From contig CANLOV010000004.1 of the NCBI GenBank assembly GCA_947492955.1, forward strand, positions 62,001-126,000: DNA of 64,000 nucleotides, written 5' to 3'. The stretch is from an uncultured Cellulophaga sp. (GTDB taxonomy: Bacteria > Bacteroidota > Bacteroidia > Flavobacteriales > Flavobacteriaceae). The translations under genes were made by a program, and so were the position numbers. A model generated the notes under the pieces. That model had not been told where the DNA came from, searched no databases, and saw nothing but the letters and a program-made list of their open reading frames with translations. Positions 49,588-59,886 of this stretch are shown here, one piece after another; position 1 is the first letter of the stretch; each line of letters opens with the position of its first letter.

Positions 49588-50451
49588 CTAAAAGTTAAAC
49601 TTTCCATTACTATTTTTATGTTCAGAGGCTGGTGCAATTGTTTCCATTACATCCCAATGTTCAGCAATTTTTCCATTTTCAATTCTAAACAAATCATAAA
49701 AAGAAGTGTGTTTTCCTGCAAACTGACCTTCACTGACCGCAAGTACAAAATTACCTTCTCCTAGTACAATATGATTTTTTTCATAAACCATTGTAATTCC
49801 ATTTTTTGCCATTTCTTCCAGAGCCTTTCCAAGTCCAGAAAGTCCATCTCCAATCATGGAGTTGTGCTGTATATAAGTATCTCCATCAAAATAATTCCCC
49901 ATTTTGTCGAAACCACCATTTACTAAAACAGTATTTATAAAATCTTTAACTAATTCTTTGTTATCCTGTGTCTTATCTATATCTAATAAAGTAGTACTCC
50001 CATCTGTTTGTGTTCTATTACTTGGGTTTACAGGTGCTATATCAGATAAATTATCCCAATGCTCTACTATTTGTCCGTTTTCATACCTAAAGATATCGAA
50101 CCCAACCTTTGGGCCAAAAAAGTCGTAAATAGTATGCGAAAAGGTATAATCTCCATCTTGGAAAGAACGAACTACATTTGCTTTAAAACCACCTTCAGGG
50201 GCATTTTGTAATACAGCACCAAAACCCTCTAAGCCATCGGCAACAGCAAGGTTATGTTGTTTGTACTTAGTGGGGTTTATATATGCAATTGTAGATTTAT
50301 CTCCTGTTTCAAGACTTTCTAATAAGGCTAAAGATTTTTCTTTGTTTGTTAATTCCATTTTTTCTGTATTTTTTGTTTTAGATACTTTTTGTTTAGTTCC
50401 GCAAGAAGCAATTAAAAGTGCTATAGAAACTATTCCTAATAGTTGTTTCAT
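49588..50451 (-). CDS. Lipoprotein with two tandem SnoaL/NTF2-like domains
   Basis: YKQHNLAVADGLEGFG...FDIFRYENGQIVEHWDNLSDIAP and YIQHNSMIGDGLSGLG...YDLFRIENGKIAEHWDVMETIAP. Confidence 0.85.
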   Translation of the reverse strand: MKQLLGIVSIALLIASCGTKQKVSKTKNTEKMELTNKEKSLALLESLETGDKSTIAYINPTKYKQHNLAVADGLEGFGAVLQNAPEGGFKANVVRSFQDGDYTFSHTIYDFFGPKVGFDIFRYENGQIVEHWDNLSDIAPVNPSNRTQTDGSTTLLDIDKTQDNKELVKDFINTVLVNGGFDKMGNYFDGDTYIQHNSMIGDGLSGLGKALEEMAKNGITMVYEKNHIVLGEGNFVLAVSEGQFAGKHTSFYDLFRIENGKIAEHWDVMETIAPASEHKNSNGKFNF

Positions 50452-50542
50452 TCTTTTATTTTTATTTAATACAAAGGTGAAACAACTCTAGAGTAAACAA
50501 AAGGTTGAAAATGGAATAAAAATGGTTAAAATAGAACCAAAT

Positions 50543-51433
50543 TTATTTTAATATTGATTTTAAAAATAGTTTTGGGGTTAAACTCGTATGTTTTTTAAAA
50601 TATTTAGAAAAATTTGTTGGGTCGTCAAAACCCAATTTGTAAGCCAATTCGGAGACTTTTAAATTGGAGTTAATTAAATTTCTTTTAGCTGTAAGAATAA
50701 CAAAATCGCTAATTACGTTTTTTGCTGTTTTATTTACCAATTCTTTACAAATGATATTCAAATGTTTATAGGTAATATTTAACTCAGTGGCATAAAAATC
50801 TGCGCTTCTACTTTTAGATAAATGTTTCTCTATTAATGAGATAAAGGTTTGAAATGTTTTAATTTTTGAGGATTCCTTTATATGAAAAGTCTGATTTTGT
50901 TTTAAACTTTCTGCTTTTGAGATAAGAATTATAAACAATGATTCAATTATCGTTTTTTGATTGAATGATTTTACGTTGTTAAACTCTTTGTGTAATAAAT
51001 TAAAGTAATTTATAAATTCCGATTGTTTTGGAATTTGCAAAATAGGAGAAAATAATTGTGGATTAAATAATCTAAAAATGAAATCTTCTGGTAAATTAGA
51101 AAAGCAATTTACAAAGTATTCTTCTGTAAATAAGATACAAAAACCATCTAAGTTTTCTGAAAAATCAAAAGCATTTACTTGTTCTTTTGTTAGATATATT
51201 AAACTATTTTCTTGTACAGGAAACCACTTAAAATCTATAAAATGCCTGCCAGAGCCTTTTGTAAAAAATATAAGATTATAAAACTTAAGTTGATGCGGCA
51301 ATTCTGGATTGTGATCGTATTGCTCTTTTTGTTGTAGAATCTTTTTAATAGGAATAATTTCAAATCCAAAATTTTCGGTAGTAGCAGCATCAAATTTTAT
51401 ATGTGGAATCTCCTTTTTAATATTACCTACCAT
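50543..51433 (-). CDS. AraC family transcriptional regulator
   Basis: C-terminal HTH: NSNLKVSELAYKLGFDDPTNFSKYFKKHTSLTPKLF. Confidence 0.9.
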   Translation of the reverse strand: MVGNIKKEIPHIKFDAATTENFGFEIIPIKKILQQKEQYDHNPELPHQLKFYNLIFFTKGSGRHFIDFKWFPVQENSLIYLTKEQVNAFDFSENLDGFCILFTEEYFVNCFSNLPEDFIFRLFNPQLFSPILQIPKQSEFINYFNLLHKEFNNVKSFNQKTIIESLFIILISKAESLKQNQTFHIKESSKIKTFQTFISLIEKHLSKSRSADFYATELNITYKHLNIICKELVNKTAKNVISDFVILTAKRNLINSNLKVSELAYKLGFDDPTNFSKYFKKHTSLTPKLFLKSILK

Positions 51434-51457
51434 TCTGCAAACAATTACATGTAGCCG

Positions 51458-51589
51458 TTATTTTTTTAGTAAGTTTTTTTCTAACCTGCTAAGAATACTC
51501 CCTTTTCTGTAACCAAACCATTTGTCTATTATTATTCCTTCTGGGTTAATTAATAAAAAAGTAGGAACGGCTTGTATACCATATTTATG
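51458..51589 (-). pseudogene. C-terminal remnant of a thioredoxin-fold (TlpA/AhpC-like) protein
   Basis: Minus frame HKYGIQAVPTFLLINPEGIIIDKWFGYRKGSILSRLEKNLLKK* preceded in frame by TAA (51590-51592); no start or active-site half. Confidence 0.65.
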
Positions 51590-51666
51590 TTAAAATAGCG
51601 AGTAATACCTATATATAAGCACAAATTTGTTACTTAAGAAAGTAAATACAGTATTTACACAGACGA

Positions 51667-52116
51667 TTATTTATATTTTCTTAATAAATCTATATGATAT
51701 TGTATTTCTCCTTGCATTCCGTAACCAGATATTTTGTCTAATTCTTTTCCTTGGGCATCAATAATTTTAAATAAAGGAACAGAACCTCTTTTGTTGAACT
51801 TGGTACTAATTTCTTCGTTATGTTTTAATTGCTTTTCAGAAATTAAGTCTTTATTCATAGGTATATCTACATACAATAGAGTGTACTCGCTTGCAAGAGC
51901 TTTAAATTCTTCTGTATCAAATAAATCTTTTTTTAATAACTTACAAGGGGCACACCAATCGCTACCAGTAAAAAACATTAATATGTTAGTATTTTTTTTC
52001 TTCGCTTTTTTTATAGCAGTATCATAATTAGTTAACCAATCTACACTGCTTTTAGAAATATCTGCTTGTGCACAAACTAGTACAGGAAATAATAATAAGA
52101 TAAATAAACGCTTCAT
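51667..52116 (-). CDS. Secreted thioredoxin family protein
   Basis: Signal peptide; FFTGSDWCAPCKLLKKDLF (CAPC); KRGSVPLFKIIDAQG. Confidence 0.88.
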   Translation of the reverse strand: MKRLFILLLFPVLVCAQADISKSSVDWLTNYDTAIKKAKKKNTNILMFFTGSDWCAPCKLLKKDLFDTEEFKALASEYTLLYVDIPMNKDLISEKQLKHNEEISTKFNKRGSVPLFKIIDAQGKELDKISGYGMQGEIQYHIDLLRKYK

Positions 52117-52170
52117 AATTATAATTGTATATTATATTTTTTTAATTAATACCAAAAAACTTGCCAAACT

Positions 52171-52497
52171 TTATTTAAATAACGAATCCATTCCAGGAAT
52201 ATTGGGCATGCCTTCTTTTGCAACAGCAGCAAGTTCGGTTTCGTTTACTTTTGTTGCTTGTGCTATAGCTTTATTTAAAGTTAAAATTAAATAGTCTTCT
52301 AATTGCTCTTTATCATTTAATAAGCTATCATCTATCTGTATAGATTTTAATTCTCTATTAGCACTTATACTTACTTCTAATAAATTATCAGAAGATTTTT
52401 CTGTAATGTATACAGAATTTAATCGTTCTTTAGTAGCTTCTACTTTTTGTTGGGTTTCTTTAAGTTTTCCCATCATACCCATCATATCTCCAAACAT
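52171..52497 (-). CDS. ybaB: YbaB/EbfC family nucleoid-associated protein
   Basis: [19 protein letters not shown]...[29 protein letters not shown]. Confidence 0.9.
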   Translation of the reverse strand: MFGDMMGMMGKLKETQQKVEATKERLNSVYITEKSSDNLLEVSISANRELKSIQIDDSLLNDKEQLEDYLILTLNKAIAQATKVNETELAAVAKEGMPNIPGMDSLFK

Positions 52498-52565
52498 AAC
52501 TTTTTTCTATTTAAAATTTATATCAAAATTAATAAATTGATTTGATAATTTTTTATTAAAAATAC

Positions 52566-53030
52566 TTACACACGTAATTGCCTTAAGCCTTCCCCTAAAG
52601 CCATAGCAACAGCGTTACTTAAATTAAAACTACGTACAGTACCAGGAAACGGAATTTTAACACATTGTTTTTTATAATATGTTATAATTTCGTTAGATAA
52701 ACCATCGGATTCTTTACCAAAAATTAACCAATCTCCTGCTTTGTAATTTATATCGTAATACGTATTTGTTGCTTTTGTTGTAAAGAAAAAAACTCTAGAA
52801 ATATCATTTATCTTACGTATAAAACTGTTAAAATCATCATAATAAATAACATCTAAATCTTTCCAATAATCTAAGCCTGCTCTTTTTAAACGTGCATCTG
52901 TAATTTCAAAACCTAGAGGTTTTATAAGGTGTAAAGTACTATTGCTACCAACACACAAACGACCAATATTACCTGTATTATTAGGTATTTGCGGATTTAC
53001 TAGAACAATGTTAAAATTGTTTTTTTTCAT
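52566..53030 (-). CDS. trmL: tRNA (cytidine(34)-2'-O)-methyltransferase
   Basis: IVLVNPQIPNNTGNIGRLCVGSNSTLHLIKPLGF, FGKESDGLSNE, RSFNLSNAVAMALGEGLRQL. Confidence 0.93.
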   Translation of the reverse strand: MKKNNFNIVLVNPQIPNNTGNIGRLCVGSNSTLHLIKPLGFEITDARLKRAGLDYWKDLDVIYYDDFNSFIRKINDISRVFFFTTKATNTYYDINYKAGDWLIFGKESDGLSNEIITYYKKQCVKIPFPGTVRSFNLSNAVAMALGEGLRQLRV

Positions 53031-53264
53031 TAAAAAATAGATTTAAAACTGTAAAATTACATGTTTTAAAGTGTTTAAGCAGCGGCTTAAACTCCAATTA
53101 TTTAATAGAACTTTGTTATAAAGATTGTTAGCTCCATAAAATTAAGTGTTTTTTAAGCTTAAGCTTAAAAAATAATGAGGCCTTATATTTTAAAGAGATT
53201 TGGATACAGAATAGATTTTCTATTTTAGAATTTAGGTTAAAATTTAATGTAATACAGTATTATT

Positions 53265-55400
53265 TTGGTAGGTAATAAATTAAAATATGGTTTTATTATA
53301 AGTCTTATTTTTGCAGCTTCCTGTAAAATGAAAAAAGAATATATGGCAGAATCAAATGCACCACTTGCTACTAAAAAGCCAAAAAAATTGGTAAAGCATG
53401 GAGATGTTAGAGTAGATAATTATTATTGGTTAAAAGAAAGAGAGGATAATGCTGTTATTTCTTATTTAAATGAAGAGAAAGCCTATTACGAAGAAAATAC
53501 AAAGCATACCTTAGATTTTCAGTCGGTTCTTTTTAAAGAAATTAAATCTAAAATAAAAGAAGACGATTCATCGGTGCCTTATAAGCAAAATGGATACTGG
53601 TATTTTTCTAAGTATAAAAAAGGAAAAGAATATGTAATTTATTCTAGAAGAAAAAAGGAGATACAAGCGCCAGAAGAAATTTTATTCGACTGTAACGAAA
53701 TGGCAGCCGATTACGAGTATTTTAGTTTAGGAGGTTTATCTGTAAGCCCAGATAATACTTTAGCAGCTTTTGGAGTAGATACAGTATCTAGAAGGCAATA
53801 TACTATACAAATTAAAAATTTGCTCACAGGAGAAATATATGCCGATAAAATAGAAAATACAACTGGTAGTTCCGTATGGGCGGCAGATAACAAAACATTA
53901 TATTATACCAAAAAAGACCCTGTAACACTAAGGTCAGACAAAATATATAAGCATACAATAGGAACATCTCCCAAAGAAGATATATTGGTTTTTCATGAAA
54001 AAGATGAAACCTTTAATACGTTTGTTTATAAAACAAAATCTAAAAAATACATTGTAATAGGCTCTTCTAGTACCTTAACATCTGAATTTCAAATTTTAAG
54101 GGCAGACGATATTAATGGTGAGTTTAAAATGTTCTCTAAAAGAGAAAGAGGCTTAGAGTATACTATAATGCACTACGAGGATAGTTTTTATATTTTAACA
54201 AATAAAGATAAGGCTACCAATTTTAAACTAATGCGCACCAAAGAAGGGAGTACAGCATCTAATAATTGGCAAGAGTTTATTCCGCATAGACCCAATGTAT
54301 TGTTAGAAGATGTAGATATTTTTAAAGAATATTATGTGGTTTCCGAACGGGATAATGGACTTAATAAGCTTAAAGTGGTGCGTTGGGATGGTACCGATAG
54401 TTATTATTTACCTTTTGATAATGAAACATATACGGCATACGTAGGAACAAATCCAGATTTTGATACAGAGATTTTACGCTATGGTTATAATGCCATGACA
54501 ACTCCTAGTTCTGTTATAGATTTTAATATGCGGACAAAGGAAAAAGAAGTAAAAAAAGAACAAGAAGTATTAGGGAATACCTTTGATAAGGCTAATTATA
54601 AATCTGAACGCATATGGGCAACAGCCAGAGACGGAGAAAAAATTCCGATGTCTGTAGTATACCATAAAGACACTAAGTTAGATGGTAATAGTCCATTATT
54701 ACAATACGCTTATGGTTCTTATGGGCATACAGTAGACCCTTATTTTTCTACCATACGTTTAAGTTTATTAGACAGAGGTTTTGTTTATGTAATTGCACAC
54801 ATAAGAGGAGGGGAGTATTTAGGCAGAAATTGGTATGAAGAGGGTAAATTATTAAAGAAAAAAAATACGTTTACAGATTTTGTAGATTGTTCTAAGTTTT
54901 TGATAGGAAATAATTACACAAGCCCTGAGCATTTATACGCATCTGGCGGTTCTGCAGGTGGCTTACTAATGGGAGTAGTACTAAATATAGCACCAGAGTT
55001 ATACAAAGGAGTTATAGCATCTGTACCTTTTGTAGATGTTGTTACTACTATGTTAGATGATACAATACCTTTAACCACAGGAGAGTACGATGAGTGGGGA
55101 AATCCAAATGATAAGGAGTATTATGAGTATATGAAATCGTATTCACCTTACGATAACATAAAAAAACAAGCATACCCTAATATATACATATCTACAGGCT
55201 TGCACGATTCCCAGGTACAATACTGGGAACCGGCAAAATGGATAGCTAAATTAAGAGATTACAAAACAGACGATAATTTATTATTTTTAGACATTAATAT
55301 GGATGCGGGTCATGGAGGAGCATCTGGGCGTTTTGAAGCCTTAAAAGAAGTAGCAAAAGAGTATGCGTTTTTATTAGATTTAGAAAAGAAAGTTCCATAA
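53265..55400 (+). CDS. S9 family (oligopeptidase B-like) prolyl oligopeptidase lipoprotein
   Basis: Lipobox FAASC; RVDNYYWLKERED; GGSAGGLLMG; TTG start in track. Confidence 0.88.
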   Translation: MVGNKLKYGFIISLIFAASCKMKKEYMAESNAPLATKKPKKLVKHGDVRVDNYYWLKEREDNAVISYLNEEKAYYEENTKHTLDFQSVLFKEIKSKIKEDDSSVPYKQNGYWYFSKYKKGKEYVIYSRRKKEIQAPEEILFDCNEMAADYEYFSLGGLSVSPDNTLAAFGVDTVSRRQYTIQIKNLLTGEIYADKIENTTGSSVWAADNKTLYYTKKDPVTLRSDKIYKHTIGTSPKEDILVFHEKDETFNTFVYKTKSKKYIVIGSSSTLTSEFQILRADDINGEFKMFSKRERGLEYTIMHYEDSFYILTNKDKATNFKLMRTKEGSTASNNWQEFIPHRPNVLLEDVDIFKEYYVVSERDNGLNKLKVVRWDGTDSYYLPFDNETYTAYVGTNPDFDTEILRYGYNAMTTPSSVIDFNMRTKEKEVKKEQEVLGNTFDKANYKSERIWATARDGEKIPMSVVYHKDTKLDGNSPLLQYAYGSYGHTVDPYFSTIRLSLLDRGFVYVIAHIRGGEYLGRNWYEEGKLLKKKNTFTDFVDCSKFLIGNNYTSPEHLYASGGSAGGLLMGVVLNIAPELYKGVIASVPFVDVVTTMLDDTIPLTTGEYDEWGNPNDKEYYEYMKSYSPYDNIKKQAYPNIYISTGLHDSQVQYWEPAKWIAKLRDYKTDDNLLFLDINMDAGHGGASGRFEALKEVAKEYAFLLDLEKKVP

Positions 55401-55486
55401 TCAAAAAAAATAATTAAATTTGTGATGATTTATTTTTATATTTTTTGTGGATATAATAATATTTTATTTAACCTAGAGAACCAGAA

Positions 55487-56527
55487 ATGGCAGATAAAAT
55501 AAATGCTTGCGATAATATTTTAGAGCTAATAGGGAATACTCCTTTAGTAAAATTAAATAAAGTCGCTGAGAATTTTACAGGTAATTTCTATGCAAAAGTA
55601 GAGGCTTTTAATCCAGGTCATTCTTCAAAAGATAGGATAGCCTCATATATTATAGAAGAAGCAGAACGTAAAGGAATCTTAAAAAAAGGAAGTACTATTA
55701 TAGAAACTACCTCTGGTAATACAGGTTTTAGTATTGCAATGGTAAGTATTATAAAAGGCTACGAGTGTATTTTGGCTGTTAGTTCAAAATCATCACCAGA
55801 TAAAATAGATATGTTACGCTCTATAGGAGCAAAAGTATATGTATGCCCAGCGCATGTAAGTGCAGATGATCCAAGATCGTACTACCAAGTAGCAAAGCGT
55901 TTACACCAAGAAACAAAAAATTCTATATATATAAATCAATATTTTAATGAGTTAAATGCAGAAGCTCATTATAATACTTCCGGACCAGAAATTTGGAAAC
56001 AAACAAATGGTTTAATAACACATTTAGTAGCTTGTAGTGGTACAGGAGGAACTATCTCTGGAACATCTCGTTACTTAAAAGAACAGAATCCAAATATTAA
56101 AGTAATAGGTGTAGATGCTTATGGTTCTGTATTAAAAAAGTACCACGAGACTAGAGAATTCGATGCCGAAGAAATATATCCATACCGTATAGAAGGTTTA
56201 GGAAAAAATTTAATCCCAGGAGCCACAGATTTTGATGTAATAGATAAATTTATAAAAGTTACAGATGAAGAAAGTGCCCATACTGCTAGAGAAATTTCTA
56301 AAACAGAAGGTATTTTTGTAGGCTATACAAGTGGGGCTGTAATGCAAGCTGTAAAACAGTTAGATGCTGAAGGAGAATTTGGAAAAGATAGTAATGTGGT
56401 TATTATATTTCCAGACCATGGATCTAGATATATGAGTAAAATATATAGTGACGAATGGATGGCAAATCAAGGTTTTTTTGATAGCAAGAATGTTGAAGAA
56501 AGTCAAAAAATAGAGTTTATAAAATAG
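55487..56527 (+). CDS. PLP-dependent cysteine synthase-family enzyme (candidate cysteate synthase)
   Basis: [25 protein letters not shown] (PLP Lys), [24 protein letters not shown]. Confidence 0.85.
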   Translation: MADKINACDNILELIGNTPLVKLNKVAENFTGNFYAKVEAFNPGHSSKDRIASYIIEEAERKGILKKGSTIIETTSGNTGFSIAMVSIIKGYECILAVSSKSSPDKIDMLRSIGAKVYVCPAHVSADDPRSYYQVAKRLHQETKNSIYINQYFNELNAEAHYNTSGPEIWKQTNGLITHLVACSGTGGTISGTSRYLKEQNPNIKVIGVDAYGSVLKKYHETREFDAEEIYPYRIEGLGKNLIPGATDFDVIDKFIKVTDEESAHTAREISKTEGIFVGYTSGAVMQAVKQLDAEGEFGKDSNVVIIFPDHGSRYMSKIYSDEWMANQGFFDSKNVEESQKIEFIK

Positions 56528-56567
56528 ATATTAGACAAATTCTAGATTTATAAAAAAGAATAATATA

Positions 56568-56600
56568 AAAAAGCAATGGTTAAACAAACCATTGCTTTTT
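56568..56600. terminator. Terminator hairpin
   Basis: AAAAAGCAATGGT taaacaa ACCATTGCTTTTT. Confidence 0.8.
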
Positions 56601-56675
56601 TATTTTTCATAGAAAATAATTTATGAAACCTTACTAAAAATCTATACTTTTGTCGCTCAAATTAATGCAGGGTAA

Positions 56676-57935
56676 ATGAGAGATTTATTTGAAAGAATAA
56701 TTGAAAATAAAGGTCCTTTGGGCAAATGGGCTTCACAAGCAGAAGGATATTTTGTTTTTCCAAAATTGGAAGGACCTATTTCTAACCGAATGAAATTCCA
56801 AGGAAAAGAAGTTATTACTTGGAGTATTAATGATTACTTAGGGCTAGCTAACCTACCAGAAGTTAAAGAAGTAGATGGAGCTGCAGCATTAGAACATGGT
56901 TCTGCTTACCCAATGGGAGCAAGGATGATGTCTGGCCATACAGAATACCACGAACAATTAGAAAACGAATTAGCAGCTTTTGTAAAAAAAGAGGCTTCAT
57001 ATCTTTTAAATTTTGGATACCAAGGATTTATGTCTGTAATAGACGCGTTGGTAACAAAAGATGATATTATTGTTTATGATGTAGATGCACACGCATGTAT
57101 TATTGATGGTGTACGTTTACATATGGGTAAACGTTTTACGTTTAAGCATAATGATATTGAAAGCTTAGAAAAAAACTTGGAGCGTGCTACTAAAATGGCA
57201 GAGCAAACAGGTGGTGGTATCTTAGTTATTTCGGAAGGTGTTTTTGGAATGCGTGGAGAGCAAGGAAAACTAAAAGAAATAGTAGCCTTAAAGAAAAAAT
57301 TTAATTTTAGATTTTTAGTAGATGATGCTCATGGTTTTGGAACACTAGGTGCAACAGGAGCAGGAGCAGGAGAAGAGCAAGGTGTACAAGACGATATTGA
57401 TGTATACTTAGCTACTTTTGCAAAATCTATGGCAGGTATTGGAGCTATGGTAGCTGCAGACCAAGAAATTATAGATTATTTAAAATATAACTTACGTTCG
57501 CAAATGTTTGCTAAATCATTACCAATGGTTTATGTAAAAGGAGCTTTAAAACGTTTAGATATGTTGCGTACAATGCCACAGCTTAAAGATAAGCTTTGGG
57601 AGAACGTAAATGCTTTACAAAACGGACTTAAAGAAAGAGGTTTTGATATAGGAACAACATCTAGTTGTGTAACTCCTGTGTATCTTAATGGTAGTATTCC
57701 AGAGGCAATGGCACTGGTAAAAGATTTAAGAGAAAATCATGGTATCTTTTGTTCTATTGTAGTTTATCCGGTAATACCAAAAGGATTAATATTATTACGT
57801 TTAATACCTACAGCAGCACATACATTAGAAGACGTTAAAATAACTTTAGATGCATTTTCATCTATTAGAGAACGTTTAGAAAATGGAACTTATAAAAGAT
57901 TATCGGCAGCAGTAGCTGCAGCAATGGGAGAGTAA
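56676..57935 (+). CDS. Alpha-oxoamine synthase-family PLP enzyme (serine palmitoyltransferase- or cysteate acyltransferase-like)
   Basis: SINDYLGLANLPEV, HTEYHEQLENELA, DDAHGFGTLGATGAG, ATFAKSMAGIGAMVA (PLP Lys). Confidence 0.88.
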   Translation: MRDLFERIIENKGPLGKWASQAEGYFVFPKLEGPISNRMKFQGKEVITWSINDYLGLANLPEVKEVDGAAALEHGSAYPMGARMMSGHTEYHEQLENELAAFVKKEASYLLNFGYQGFMSVIDALVTKDDIIVYDVDAHACIIDGVRLHMGKRFTFKHNDIESLEKNLERATKMAEQTGGGILVISEGVFGMRGEQGKLKEIVALKKKFNFRFLVDDAHGFGTLGATGAGAGEEQGVQDDIDVYLATFAKSMAGIGAMVAADQEIIDYLKYNLRSQMFAKSLPMVYVKGALKRLDMLRTMPQLKDKLWENVNALQNGLKERGFDIGTTSSCVTPVYLNGSIPEAMALVKDLRENHGIFCSIVVYPVIPKGLILLRLIPTAAHTLEDVKITLDAFSSIRERLENGTYKRLSAAVAAAMGE

Positions 57936-57960
57936 ATCTTCTATAGCACACATAAAATTT

Positions 57961-57987
57961 AATCCCAAATGTTTAGCATTTGGGATT
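57961..57987. terminator. Terminator hairpin
   Basis: AATCCCAAATG tttag CATTTGGGATT then T-run. Confidence 0.85.
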
Positions 57988-58012
57988 TTTTTTGTTTTAT
58001 AAAATAGTGTTT

Positions 58013-58903
58013 TTATGCAATGGAGAAGTCTTCATGAAAAGAGGTGATAAAATCGCGAATATATTTTTTACTAGTATTTTCTTTTTTAGTTACTAAATAA
58101 TGGGTGCGCTTTAAACCATGCTTTCCAATTCTTTTAAAGGCTAAGTCACTAGAGAGCTGAAAAGATTTTAAAGCCCATTTGGGCATGCACATAGCACCCA
58201 TATTTGCCTGCACCATTTCTAGAGCTACTTCTGTTAGCGGTACAGCAGAAAGTTTAATAGGTGTTATTTTATTTGGTTTTAAAAATTGTTCGTAAACAGA
58301 TACTGTTTCTAAAGGAAAAGAATGAATGATTAAATGTGTATCCGAAAAATTACTAGCTTCCAAAAAATCTAATTTATTCAACGGATTCTCGTTGTGTATA
58401 ATAGCATAAATTTCATCCTCAAAAATCTCAGTATAAGATAATAAATCGTTGTTTGGTTTTGAGCTAATAATAGCCATATCTATATCATTCGATAAAATTT
58501 TTGAAATAGGTTGGTGGGTAGCTTCAAGAATTAAATCAACCTTAATATCTGGGTATAATAAACCCATTTTTTGTATAAATCCTGGGAGCCCTTGGTAAAA
58601 AGAATAACACTCAGTACTTATTTTTATTGACCCAACGGAACCACTTCTTATTTGTTCTATATTTTTAAATCCTTTCTCTATATTAGTAAGAATGGTATTT
58701 CCTAAATTATTTAACTCAGCACCTTCTTCTGTAAGTTTCCATTTATTTCTGGATCTATGAAATACTTTAAAACCAAGCTGTTGTTCTAATTCTTTAAGCT
58801 GATGGCTAAGAGCAGATTGGGTTAAAAATAGTTTTTCAGAAGAATTGGCAATACTCCCTTCATCTGCTATTGTTTTTATAAGCTTAAAATATTTTAATTC
58901 CAT
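58013..58903 (-). CDS. LysR family transcriptional regulator
   Basis: MELKYFKLIKTIADEGSIANSSEKLFLTQSALSHQLKELEQQLGFKVFHRS. Confidence 0.93.
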   Translation of the reverse strand: MELKYFKLIKTIADEGSIANSSEKLFLTQSALSHQLKELEQQLGFKVFHRSRNKWKLTEEGAELNNLGNTILTNIEKGFKNIEQIRSGSVGSIKISTECYSFYQGLPGFIQKMGLLYPDIKVDLILEATHQPISKILSNDIDMAIISSKPNNDLLSYTEIFEDEIYAIIHNENPLNKLDFLEASNFSDTHLIIHSFPLETVSVYEQFLKPNKITPIKLSAVPLTEVALEMVQANMGAMCMPKWALKSFQLSSDLAFKRIGKHGLKRTHYLVTKKENTSKKYIRDFITSFHEDFSIA

Positions 58904-58939
58904 AAGTGTAAAGTTAAAATAAAACAGAGAAGTGCTAAT

Positions 58940-58989
58940 TGAATATTTTTCAGTTAAGATTAAAAATCATTCAGTTTTAAAAATATTCA
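58940..58989. promoter_or_regulatory. Putative LysR-box region between divergent lysR-like and rhodanese genes
   Basis: TGAATATTTTT (58940-58950) / AAAAATATTCA (58979-58989), perfect 11-bp inverted repeat. Confidence 0.55.
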
Positions 58990-59037
58990 TTGCGCTTTGT
59001 TCTAAGTAATATTGCTGAAACTTAAAATTTAAATAAT

Positions 59038-59430
59038 ATGAAAAATCAAATTGAATATTACGAAAACAAGTTAGCTTACGAAATGGACCCTTCAGATTTA
59101 TTTAGTGCGCTAGAAAATAATGAGGCTATAGTAGTTATAGATGCAAGAAAAGCATTTGGTTATAAAAAGGAACATATACCTACGGCTATTAATTTACCAC
59201 ATAAAGAAATGACGGTGGAAACAACGAAACAATTAGATAAAACAAAAACTTATATTTGTTACTGCGATGGTATTGGTTGTAATGCATCAACAAAAGGAGC
59301 TTTAAACATGGCAAAACTTGGTTTTAAGGTTAAAGAACTAATTGGCGGTTTAGAGTGGTGGAAATTGGATGGCTATGCTACCAAGGGAACTGAACTAACA
59401 AAAGGGCAACAAATGCAATGTGCTTGTTAA
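59038..59430 (+). CDS. Rhodanese-like domain protein
   Basis: VVIDARKAFGYKKEHIPTAINLPHKEM, YICYCDGIGCNASTKGALNMAKLGFKVKELIGGLEWWK. Confidence 0.9.
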   Translation: MKNQIEYYENKLAYEMDPSDLFSALENNEAIVVIDARKAFGYKKEHIPTAINLPHKEMTVETTKQLDKTKTYICYCDGIGCNASTKGALNMAKLGFKVKELIGGLEWWKLDGYATKGTELTKGQQMQCAC

Positions 59431-59442
59431 AAATTAATAATT

Positions 59443-59886
59443 ATGAAAATTAGGTTTGCTGTTGAAAAAGATTTAAAGCAGATTATTGAGTTGTGTAGAT
59501 TACATGCCGCATTTGAACAAGCTAACTTTGAGAATAATGATAAGGAAGGGTTATTATCTAAATATCTTTTTAAAGAAGATAGTTGTATACAATGTTTGGT
59601 GGTAGAAGAAGAAAAAGAACTGTTGGGGTATGCCACTTTTTTTAAACAATTTTCTACTTGGAATGCAAATTATTATGTGTATTTAGATTGTCTTTTTTTA
59701 AAAGAAAATACTCGAGGTAAAGGAGTTGGTTTTCAAATTATGGAAGAAATAAAAGCCTATGCAAAAGCTCAAGATTGTAAAATGATTCAATGGCAAACCC
59801 CAAATTTTAATACAAATGCTATCAATTTTTATAAGAAAATAGGAGCAGAGGCTAAAAATAAAGAACGCTTTTTTTGGAATGTTTAG
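59443..59886 (+). CDS. GNAT family N-acetyltransferase
   Basis: VYLDCLFLKENTRGKGVGFQIMEEIKAYA...WQTPNFNTNAINFYKKIGAE. Confidence 0.9.
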   Translation: MKIRFAVEKDLKQIIELCRLHAAFEQANFENNDKEGLLSKYLFKEDSCIQCLVVEEEKELLGYATFFKQFSTWNANYYVYLDCLFLKENTRGKGVGFQIMEEIKAYAKAQDCKMIQWQTPNFNTNAINFYKKIGAEAKNKERFFWNV

